Below, in pieces: positions 9,074 to 15,076 of a DNA stretch of 64,000 nucleotides. The stretch spans positions 8,866,001 to 8,930,000 of the forward strand of contig NZ_CP151726.1 of NCBI RefSeq assembly GCF_038443385.1. Reading direction: 5' to 3'. The first letter of the stretch is position 1; every line of letters starts with the position of its first letter. The DNA is from Stieleria varia (GTDB taxonomy: Bacteria; Planctomycetota; Planctomycetia; Pirellulales; Pirellulaceae). The translations under genes and the position numbers were made by a program. The notes under the pieces are model-generated. The model worked only from the letters and a program-made list of their open reading frames with translations, did not search any database and was not told the DNA's origin.

Positions 9074-10360
9074 TCAATGCAAGACAGGTAAATCACTTTT
9101 GGGCTGCTTTGCCGCCGACTGGTTTTCACCGACATCCGGGTCACGATAGTTTGCGGTGTCGAAGTGGCGTGTGTAGGTTCCAAAATCGTTGAACGCGTAT
9201 TTCTTTGCCCAGCGATACACGAAACTACGCTCAGGAATCTCGTCACCCGGTTGGTATTGGCTGCGTCGCGGTTCGACGTTCCGCAGTTCCTCCGCCACCG
9301 CGCCGCGGACCGTCGTGTCTCGTGCACCATGTTTTTCGGCCAAGTCCAACAACAAGTCCGGTCGTTCCATGATCACGCAGCCGCGTGTGTTCTGCGCGGT
9401 CAACTCGCGAAAATCGCGTAAGAACTCAGAGTTGTTGAAGGTCTCCGCAAGCGGTCGATCGTCGTGGATCGATTCGGTCGCCAATTGAATCACCGGACAC
9501 GGCTCGATATCACCCCAGGGACCGATATGGTGTGTGAATCCTGTCGCCGCGGGGCACAACGCGTTGCCCGCGTCGTCGTGATACGCATCGATCACGATGA
9601 TCGGCTTGGTCGCGCGAGTGTCGACCACAAACTGACGCACCTTGCGTTGCTCGGCGCTGTTGAGTGCCAGTTGTGGGTTGGGCTCGGGGCCGACCGGACG
9701 ATAGATGTGGTACCAGCAATACATCACGCCCATGTCGATCAATGCGTCCACCCACTTGTTGTTGACCAGGTCATCGAGGTTTGTCTTGCAGACGCTGGTG
9801 CAAACGCCGACCAGCAACTTGTGCTTCAGCGCGGTCTCGAGTCCCTTCATCGTTTGACTCAGAACACCGGCTCGGCCGCGACGCGTGTCGCTGATCACGT
9901 CGGTTCCTTCCACGCTGATCAACGGGGTGACGTTGCCAAACTTTCGTAGCTGAGTTGCGACTTCGTCGGTGATGAAGTGCCCGTTGGTAAAGACTTGGAA
10001 ATAAACGTCGCGGTTCTGTTCAAAGATCTTCATCAGGTCTTTGTGCATGAAGGGTTCGCCACCCAGGATGCCAAAGAAGCTGTTGCCCATCGCCTTGGCC
10101 TGGCGAATCGTCTCGTTCGCCGCATCGACTTCGATCTTGTGCTGCTTGGCACCCACATCGACCCAGCAACCCTGGCAACGCAAGTTGCAACTGTTGATGA
10201 CCGACATGTACAGAAACGGAGGGAAGAACTCCCCCCGCTTGAGGCGGCGTTTGTGCTTGTGCACGCTGAGCAGGCCTTTGACGCCCAAGGTCCAAATGGC
10301 CTTGGCCAATAAACGCTTGTCCGTCTCGGTCAGAAATCGGCGGGCCAATCGAAAATACAT
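9074..10360 (-). CDS. Radical SAM protein with SPASM-like C-terminus
   Basis: A protein of 428 residues. The radical SAM 4Fe-4S motif CNLRCQGC is at about residues 57-64 and is followed by the GGEP motif (FFGILGGEPFMHKDL) used to bind SAM. A C-terminal cysteine group (ALCPAATGF ... GDIEPCPVIQ, and NTRGCVI) resembles a SPASM/twitch auxiliary cluster. Family members make or modify peptides, cofactors or lipids; no partner peptide or substrate gene is adjacent, so the reaction is unknown. It is a single-gene unit facing away from the glycosylase gene. Confidence 0.85.
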   Translation of the reverse strand: MYFRLARRFLTETDKRLLAKAIWTLGVKGLLSVHKHKRRLKRGEFFPPFLYMSVINSCNLRCQGCWVDVGAKQHKIEVDAANETIRQAKAMGNSFFGILGGEPFMHKDLMKIFEQNRDVYFQVFTNGHFITDEVATQLRKFGNVTPLISVEGTDVISDTRRGRAGVLSQTMKGLETALKHKLLVGVCTSVCKTNLDDLVNNKWVDALIDMGVMYCWYHIYRPVGPEPNPQLALNSAEQRKVRQFVVDTRATKPIIVIDAYHDDAGNALCPAATGFTHHIGPWGDIEPCPVIQLATESIHDDRPLAETFNNSEFLRDFRELTAQNTRGCVIMERPDLLLDLAEKHGARDTTVRGAVAEELRNVEPRRSQYQPGDEIPERSFVYRWAKKYAFNDFGTYTRHFDTANYRDPDVGENQSAAKQPKSDLPVLH

Positions 10361-10451
10361 GCGTTGGAATCTATCCGGAGGAAAGGATCGGAGAAGTACT
10401 CATTATGTCCCGAAGACACCGTGATTGCACAACCCGTTTTGTCACTCTATG

Positions 10452-10548
10452 GGGACGTGCGGAGAATAAGTGTCGCGAAATCCATGTAGCAATGATCGCT
10501 CCGCGTGATTTTTTCAAAGAGACAGGACACTTATTTTCCGCACGTCCC
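10452..10548. repeat. 97-bp palindromic element with 23-bp terminal inverted repeats
   Basis: The arm at 10452-10474 (GGGACGTGCGG...AAGTGTC) and the arm at 10526-10548 (GACACTT...CCGCACGTCCC) are inverted copies with one mismatch in 23. They flank a 51-bp centre without a gene. This has the look of a REP-type element or a non-autonomous MITE. The right arm ends 1 bp from the stop codon (10550-10552) of the amidohydrolase gene. Confidence 0.75.
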
Positions 10549-10549
10549 G

Positions 10550-11773
10550 TCAGAGTCTGGGCCAATAACGGGGCCAATCGACGTCGAGAATCGCGTCACA
10601 GGGGACGAACGGTTGCTCTGCGAAGTCGCGAAATAATCCCTCCAGATCGCCAGCGGTGGTCGCGACACACCCAAACTTGGCTGGGGAGCCCGCCGAAATC
10701 CTGCCCCATCGGGGATACCGCAACGCGTCGGCCCCCCCGACGGTCGCCATTTGAATGATCGCGTGCGGTGAAAGGTCTTGACGATGTTTGAGCAAATGCT
10801 GCACTTCGCCCCACAGACTCAAATCCGGGTTGCTGGCGCGGGAATCGGTGCCCAAAGCGACACGGACGCCAGCACGCAGCATCCGGTCGACGGGGTGCCG
10901 GGAATGGCCAAAAAAATGATGCGTGCGAGGGCAATAGACGACCGTCACATTCGGATGCCCAGCGAGCTTTTCGATTTCGGATGCATTCAAGTCGTTTCCA
11001 TGAACCAACAGGGCACTCGGCGCGCGAGCCAACAGATCGATCAACGTGACGAAATTTTGATCGGCATTCCAGGGAAACAGTTCGTCGCGCCACACCCCCA
11101 TCCGCTGCAACGCGTCGGCAAACGGCCCCGTGCCACGCTGCAGCAATTCACGTTCCTCTGGAGATTCAGCGACGTGCATCGCCAGCGGAACGTCGGCCGA
11201 TTTCGCTCGCGTCACACAATCCTGAATCAATGCCCATGGCGTCGAATAGGGCGCGTGGGGACTGATCCCGGCGTCGCTGCATTGTTGCAGGTGGTCCGAT
11301 GCGACGGCGAGTCTTTCTGCGGCACGCTGCTCGCTCAGTCCGAGGACTTCCGCGAAAGTCACCAACGATGGCAACGTGTCATCGCCCTGGTACTGACACG
11401 GTAACGTGGCGATTTCGCCAATCAAGCAAACACCGGCGTCCTGTGACTCTCGCCACCCGAGCAAGATGTTCTGTGCTTTCTGTTGGATCGTGGTTACCGA
11501 CCGGGCGTTGTAAACCTTGCCGATCCAATCGGCCAATCGCATGCCCGGCCGGCCAATCGGCCGAGGGCAATCAGAGAACTCCAGGTGCGTGTGAGCATTG
11601 ATCAGTTGCGGCATCAACGCGATGTCGCCCAGATCCGTCGCCTCCGGAGGGGCGGGACCATCGCCGACGTCTACGACCTGTTGACCTGAGACACGAACCC
11701 AGCCACGCTGAATTGGTGACGCAGTGATCGGTACGATCCAACGAGCTGTATAAATTCGATCGGGCGGTGACAT
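10550..11773 (-). CDS. Amidohydrolase (metal-dependent hydrolase, chlorohydrolase/SsnA-like)
   Basis: A 407-residue amidohydrolase-superfamily enzyme with the full set of metal-site motifs: HTHLE after the N-terminal beta-domain, then HVAES, HGNDL and GTDSRAS. A composite beta-sandwich is formed by the first 50 residues and the C-terminus. Relatives deaminate or dehalogenate N-heterocycles such as guanine or S-adenosylhomocysteine; the substrate here is not evident. The ATG at 11773 overlaps the ATG of the divergent gene at 11772 (sequence CATG), which leaves no room for a normal leader. A TTG at 11791 is an alternative start. Confidence 0.85.
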   Translation of the reverse strand: MSPPDRIYTARWIVPITASPIQRGWVRVSGQQVVDVGDGPAPPEATDLGDIALMPQLINAHTHLEFSDCPRPIGRPGMRLADWIGKVYNARSVTTIQQKAQNILLGWRESQDAGVCLIGEIATLPCQYQGDDTLPSLVTFAEVLGLSEQRAAERLAVASDHLQQCSDAGISPHAPYSTPWALIQDCVTRAKSADVPLAMHVAESPEERELLQRGTGPFADALQRMGVWRDELFPWNADQNFVTLIDLLARAPSALLVHGNDLNASEIEKLAGHPNVTVVYCPRTHHFFGHSRHPVDRMLRAGVRVALGTDSRASNPDLSLWGEVQHLLKHRQDLSPHAIIQMATVGGADALRYPRWGRISAGSPAKFGCVATTAGDLEGLFRDFAEQPFVPCDAILDVDWPRYWPRL

Positions 11774-12380
11774 GAAAGACTTTATCAGCAAGGGCCAGCG
11801 GCTAGACGCCGAATTCTACAACGATTCTCCCGAGAGCGTTGCCCGGCGGTTGATCGGTGCCGCTCTGCTGCGATGCGTCGATGGCATGTGGCTGGGTGGA
11901 TGGATTGTTGAAACGGAAGCCTATTTGTCGGCGCGAGATCCCGCCAGTCATAGCGCGCGTGGAAAAACGGCTGGCAACGCATCGATGTTTGGTCCACCAG
12001 GAACCTTGTACGTTTATCCGATTCACGCGAAGTACTGCATGAACGCGGTGACGGAAAACGAAGGTGTCGGCAGCGCGGTGTTGATCCGCGCGATCGAGCC
12101 TGCGTGGGGAATCGAACAGATCATCCAACACCGAAACCAAACCCATCCGCGACGGCTGACATCCGGGCCTGCGATGATTTGCCAAGCCTTGTGTGTCGAC
12201 CGACGCGACGACGGAAAGGATCTGACGCAGGACGATGACATCTTGATCCTCGCGGCCGTTGATGAAACGCAACGCCGAATTCGGGCGTGCAAGCGGATCG
12301 GAATCAGCAAAGCCAAAGACCGCCGGTTACGGTTCGTAGATCGCGATAGCGCCTACCTGAGCCGGCCCGTCGAGACATAG
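11772..12380 (+). CDS. 3-methyladenine DNA glycosylase (AAG family)
   Basis: A 202-residue protein matching the alkyladenine glycosylase (AAG/MPG) fold throughout. It has the active-site phrase GWIVETEAY, then DPASHSARGKTAGNASMFGPPGTLYVYPIHAKYCMN (shown in part by SMFGPPGTLYVY), GSAVLIRAIEP and LTSGPAMICQAL. It excises 3-methyladenine and other alkylated or deaminated purines. The ATG shares CATG with the divergent amidohydrolase start. The region immediately downstream is the left edge of a gene cassette array, so this gene is the last clearly chromosomal gene on that side. Confidence 0.9.
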   Translation: MKDFISKGQRLDAEFYNDSPESVARRLIGAALLRCVDGMWLGGWIVETEAYLSARDPASHSARGKTAGNASMFGPPGTLYVYPIHAKYCMNAVTENEGVGSAVLIRAIEPAWGIEQIIQHRNQTHPRRLTSGPAMICQALCVDRRDDGKDLTQDDDILILAAVDETQRRIRACKRIGISKAKDRRLRFVDRDSAYLSRPVET

Positions 12381-12477
12381 ACGGCTACTGTCACCTCCGC
12401 CAGTGAGCCGCAAGGCGCTAGCCGCGGGCCAGAAGCGGATTGTGGCACCGGCCCACGGCAAACGCCTGGATACTCAG

Positions 12478-12547
12478 GGGGTTTTCGCCGACGCGAACCC
12501 GGCGAATGCCTCGACGCCGTACATGATCGAAGCGAGAAAACGTGGCA
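12478..12547 (+). repeat. Probable remnant of an upstream attC site (left half only)
   Basis: GGTTTTCGCCGACGC (from 12480) resembles the L'' region of the attC at 14161 (GGTTTTGCCGACGCC). A 20-bp stretch at 12528-12547 is identical to 14195-14214 inside that same site. No matching right half with GTT was found before the toxin start at 12565. It is best read as a deleted or rearranged attC at the left edge of the array. Confidence 0.45.
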
Positions 12548-12564
12548 CCGCGTGGAGAACGATC

Positions 12565-12841
12565 GTGCCGCAAGTCAGTTACGCACCGGAAGCGGATGAC
12601 GATCTTGAAGCGATTGTGGAGTACATTGCACGTGACAAGCCGATGGCCGCGCGCGATTGGCTGTTGAACGTTCGCGAGACGCGCGAAAAGCTGGCGACAC
12701 AACCCGGAGCAGGTGAGGTGCGCGAGGGATTTGGCGTGGAGGGTTGTCGGTCGCTCAGCGTTGGGAAGTACGTTGTGTTCTTCCACCCAATTAACGGTGG
12801 AATCGAGGTTTCGCGTGAATCACGCAAGTCGCGATTTGTAA
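12565..12841 (+). pseudogene. ParE-like toxin, frameshifted near the C-terminus
   Basis: A GTG start at 12565 with GGAG at 12554-12557 begins a RelE/ParE-family toxin: VPQVSYAPEADDDLEAIVEY, then a helix pair and GCRSLSVGKYVVFFHPINGG. The expected C-terminal strand (typically IEVxRVLHxxRDL) breaks at about 12811. The starting frame continues as EVSRESRKSRF into the following repeat, while the neighbouring frame reads RVNHASRDL and then TAA (12839-12841). That is the normal family ending, 9 bp before the attC. A single indel therefore explains the disruption, and the read-through frame to 13020 is an artefact crossing the attC. No antitoxin gene precedes it. A real mutation or an assembly error are both possible. 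Confidence 0.75.
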
Positions 12842-12850
12842 GGCATCTAG

Positions 12851-12991
12851 GTCGCCCAACGGAAGGTTTTCACGACACCGCCCCAAACGAAGCGGTTGAG
12901 TTTGAACTAAATTTGATCGTACAATGGCGTCGAGGCTCATACTACATCGAAGGTGTGCCCGAAGGGCCTCAGCGTAAAAACCATGTTGTCA
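12851..12991 (+). repeat. attC-like site A
   Basis: R'' box GCCCAAC (12854-12860) fits the RYYYAAC consensus. L'' is GGTTTTCACG (12865-12874), L' is CGTAAAAACC (12973-12982) and the R' box begins GTTGTCA (12985-12991). L'' and L' pair in 9 of 10 positions, the exception being a G-T-type difference. The length of 138 bp from R'' to R' is within the usual attC range. A GGAA versus AT asymmetry between the R and L boxes would leave unpaired bases, as in attC hairpins. Confidence 0.8.
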
Positions 12992-13021
12992 GTCGCGTCC
13001 CCTCGAGTAAGGTTGAATGAA

Positions 13022-13264
13022 GTGCCGAGTATACCAATTGAATTGCCAAGCGATCTGATGAGTTTTGTGGACCAAAGTGCGAAGCAAGGAGGGTTTTCCA
13101 GCGCAAGCGAATATATCGTAGCGTTGGTCGCCGCAGCGAACAAAAAGCATGGTGAAATTGAGGAGGCGTTGCTTGCCGGCATTGCCAGCGGTCCCGCAGA
13201 ACCGTGGACAGACGATGAATGGCGAGCCATTCGAGAGCGCGTTGAATCACGAAGTGTGAATTAG
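13022..13264 (+). CDS. ParD-like ribbon-helix-helix antitoxin
   Basis: An 80-residue protein with the family order: short beta-strand IPIELPSDL, helices of a ribbon-helix-helix DNA-binding fold (FVDQSAKQGGFSSASEYIVALV), and an acidic toxin-binding tail (EEALLAGIASGPAEPWTDDEWRAIRERV). The GTG at 13022 has AAGG about nine bases upstream. The TAG stop abuts the GTG of the toxin gene. It should bind and neutralise the ParE-like toxin and repress the pair. It starts 31 bp after the recombination point of attC A, as expected for a cassette gene with little leader of its own. The gene is intact while its toxin is broken. Confidence 0.88.
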   Translation: MPSIPIELPSDLMSFVDQSAKQGGFSSASEYIVALVAAANKKHGEIEEALLAGIASGPAEPWTDDEWRAIRERVESRSVN

Positions 13265-13588
13265 GTGGATCACTCCAAGCCGATAACCCGACGTGCCAAG
13301 GCAAGCGAAGACGTCGAGTCCCATGCAAGTTACATCGCGGATGGCAGTGTCGATGGCGCCCTGCGATTTCTTGAGCGAGCTGAACAGACGATCAAGGGCT
13401 TAGCGATATTCCCAGCGAGCGGAGCGCCGTTTCCCACGGACGTGCCGGACTTGGCTGGAATGCGAACGAAACTAATCAGAGATTTCCCGAATCACGTCGT
13501 GTTCTACGTTGAACGCGAATAGTCTATCGAGATCATCCGCGTACTGCGCGCAGGACAAGACATGGCGGTAGAAATCAGGAAAGACTAG
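13265..13588 (+). pseudogene. ParE-like toxin with premature in-frame stop
   Basis: A GTG directly after the antitoxin stop opens a ParE-family toxin frame: RRAKASEDVESHASYIADGS, ALRFLERAEQTIKGLAIFP, MRTKLIRDFPNHVVFYVERE. A TAG at 13520-13522 interrupts it after 85 residues. In the same frame the sequence continues SIEIIRVLRAGQDM and ends at TAG 13586-13588, exactly where the R'' end of attC B begins. The continuation is the standard final strand of the family, so the stop is a nonsense lesion that removes the last 21 residues. This should inactivate the toxin. A sequencing error of one base would also explain it. Confidence 0.8.
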
Positions 13589-13729
13589 CGACCGACAACG
13601 GAAGGTTTTTACGACACCGCCCTAAACGAAGCGAGCGATGTATGAACTACGGCAATTGCAACAAGGCCAAGGCCCGCTGCCAAAGAGCCAAGGTGAGCCG
13701 AAGGCCTCAGCGTAAATACCATGTTGGCA
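13588..13729 (+). repeat. attC-like site B
   Basis: R'' end GCGACCGACAAC (13588-13599), L'' GGTTTTTACG (13604-13613), L' CGTAAATACC (13711-13720; 9 of 10 paired with L'') and R' GTTGGCA (13723-13729). Its R'' end is complementary to the start of its own cassette at 12985-12996 in 11 of 12 bases. The R'' box does not fit RYYYAAC strictly, but the AAC/GTT core is kept. The centre has the same CCGCCC.AAACGAAGCG stretch as site A. Confidence 0.8.
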
Positions 13730-13738
13730 GACACTGGC

Positions 13739-14152
13739 TTACGGTTGATTCTCAATCTGGGCAAGTCCCAGTTGAGCGCGCCGGTACAGTGGGTAGTCGA
13801 TGGGAATCCAACGCAACCGCAACCATGGGCCGCCATTGCCACATTTCCAGCGCCGGTACGAGACGTTGACGATCACCGAACCATCAGCAGCGGGATCGAG
13901 GTCAACGCGATTGCCATACTGTTCCATGTCGGATTGCAGATATTCAGAGTCGAATTTCGCGATTAAGATTCGACCGTCGCTAAGCGTTATGCGATCGCCG
14001 TCAACTGCGGCGACGTCAAGAGGCGCGATTAAAGGGTCGTTGTCAATCACGTTGTCGTAGGTAAACGAAACGAACCCACCGCCCACAACCAACACCGCCA
14101 AAAATGTGACGACGATCAAAGGTTCGATGATTCGAGTTGCCCAACGTTTCAC
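13739..14152 (-). CDS. Single-pass membrane protein encoded in reverse orientation in a cassette
   Basis: A 137-residue protein (GTG at 14152) with one transmembrane segment near the N-terminus (about residues 9-29, PLIVVTFLAVLVVGGGFVSF). The soluble C-terminal part is beta-rich (VAAVDGDRITLSDGRILIAKF, ADGSVIVNVSYRRW). I do not recognise the family. It lies wholly between attC B and attC C, but runs opposite to the cassette direction, so it would need its own promoter. No strong Shine-Dalgarno was seen before the GTG. An in-frame extension to 14215 would run through the attC and is rejected. Confidence 0.6.
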   Translation of the reverse strand: MKRWATRIIEPLIVVTFLAVLVVGGGFVSFTYDNVIDNDPLIAPLDVAAVDGDRITLSDGRILIAKFDSEYLQSDMEQYGNRVDLDPAADGSVIVNVSYRRWKCGNGGPWLRLRWIPIDYPLYRRAQLGLAQIENQP

Positions 14153-14154
14153 TT

Positions 14155-14370
14155 GTGTCTGCCAACGGAAGGTTTTGCCGACGCCGTTCGTGACCGAAGC
14201 GAGAAAACGTGGCAAGACAATAGTTTGTAGCTACAGCGTGAGGTTTGAACAACCAAAAGAGGCGTCCGCGGCGTGACCATCCGAGCGACGTTATCGAGGC
14301 GATTGAAGTTTGCCAACCGAACGACGCTCAAACGGCGAAGCCGCGGCTTAGCGGCAAAACCATGTTAGGC
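14155..14370 (+). repeat. attC-like site C
   Basis: R'' end GTGTCTGCCAAC (14155-14166), L'' GGTTTTGCCG (14171-14180), L' CGGCAAAACC (14352-14361; perfect pair) and R' GTTAGGC (14364-14370), which fits GTTRRRY. The R'' end is perfectly complementary to the start of its own cassette at 13723-13734. At about 211 bp it is longer than most attC sites. The segment 14195-14214 repeats 12528-12547. Confidence 0.8.
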
Positions 14371-14522
14371 GACCGGTCAGCACCGAAGCCACCATCGTGA
14401 TTGAGATTAGTGTTCGATTAGCGAATATTAGTGTTCAGCGCAGCCAAGTTTTTGGGAACACTAATCCGCACTAATCGCACACTAATGAACCCCGCAGGCA
14501 ACCCGAACCTGGGATATCGCTA
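14371..14522 (+). other. Non-coding cassette body with repeated ATTAGTGTTC motifs
   Basis: This is about 150 bp between attC C and the left half of attC D, and no credible gene is seen in it. ATTAGTGTTC occurs at 14406-14415 and 14427-14436, and its inverse GAACACTAAT at 14456-14465; further CACTAAT copies follow to about 14485. The transcript would fold into a stem-loop. Its ends show the cassette complementarity, so it appears to be a gene-less cassette, possibly carrying a promoter or a small RNA. Confidence 0.6.
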
Positions 14523-14573
14523 GGTCGCCTAACGGGTTTTTGGGCGACACCCCCTATCAACAGTGGGGTGTCG
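14523..14573 (+). repeat. Left half of attC-like site D with a hairpin, right edge of the array
   Basis: R'' end GGTCGCCTAAC (14523-14533, R'' fits RYYYAAC) is perfectly complementary to 14364-14374. It is followed by GGGTTTTTGGG and then a strong hairpin, CGACACCCC (14545-14553) against GGGGTGTCG (14565-14573). No right half with GTT was found downstream. The array ends here, truncated. Confidence 0.65.
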
Positions 14574-15076
14574 GGGAGGATTTGATTGCTTTTAGATTAG
14601 CGGGTCTTGGGGCTTGGGGAAAGATTGTTGTCAGGTGGTAGGTGGGCCTGTGCGGAGATATCGAGGCCTTCTTTTGATGGCAACGCGCAGAGTGAGATGT
14701 CGGCCGCTGTGGGGATGGCCGATGGGGCTGCGGGGGAAGATGTTTGATTGCTACGAGAATCAGGCGATCTCGGCGGAGGCGGCTGGACCGGGCTACTCGC
14801 GTGGATAGCGTCTCAAGACGTGCGCGGTGATGCGAGCGGAAAGCATCTCTTAGAAGCCCGCTTCGTGGATGCGATCGGCCTGGACTGATCAAAATTTGGG
14901 ATTGTGGCACTGTGATGCTGCGCAAGTTTCTGTCACGTCCCTCGGGCGCAGCTGGGAGGTAATTGTTGCGAAGCACGGCACACGACGTCTGGCTTGTGTT
15001 TGGGCGGATGGTTGCATCCGCTATCGACTTGGAAAGTCGAGCGACAATCGTCGCATCCCGGGATTCGTTGCGGTTC
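14574..15076. other. Intergenic region between the cassette array and polA, with one R1 repeat
   Basis: No credible gene is seen. Short open frames here have odd composition and no starts with Shine-Dalgarno signals. A single R1 repeat (CTATCGACTTGGAAAGTCGA...) lies at 15021-15054, next to the polA stop at 15077, and may terminate polA transcription. GC-rich runs around 14700-14830 suggest degraded sequence. Confidence 0.5.

Larger units (their letters stand above)
12478..14573 (+). mobile_element. Integron-type gene cassette array without integrase (CALIN-like)
   Basis: The region contains four left-half (R''/L'') and three right-half (L'/R') attC-like boxes in alternating order. The test for cassette identity is met. 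Bases 12985-12996 are complementary to the R'' end at 13588-13599 (11 of 12), 13723-13734 to 14155-14166 (12 of 12), and 14364-14374 to 14523-14533 (11 of 11). This is what is expected if each segment once closed into a circle by recombination between the G and TT of GTT. Cassettes are 12986-13723, 13724-14364 and 14365 to about 14573, and the first one lacks a recognisable left border. Contents are toxin-antitoxin genes, a reversed membrane protein gene and a non-coding unit, all typical of sedentary integrons. No integrase gene lies in the window. Confidence 0.85.

Noticed and set aside
10371..10758. Short frames on both strands over the 97-bp palindrome
   Set aside because: They are produced by translating an inverted repeat in both directions and do not resemble proteins; one also runs antisense into the amidohydrolase gene.
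12403..13020. A 205-residue open frame spanning the first toxin and attC A
   Set aside because: Only its middle matches a ParE-like toxin. The start lies in remnant repeat DNA and the end runs through the attC site; a single frameshift explains it better.
13721..13966. An 81-residue plus-strand frame in cassette 3
   Set aside because: It starts inside the attC R' box and is antisense to the longer, more protein-like frame with a membrane segment.
14557..14976. A 139-residue minus-strand frame between the cassette array and polA
   Set aside because: Pro/Arg/His-rich, no start signal and no recognisable fold; the region is probably non-coding.
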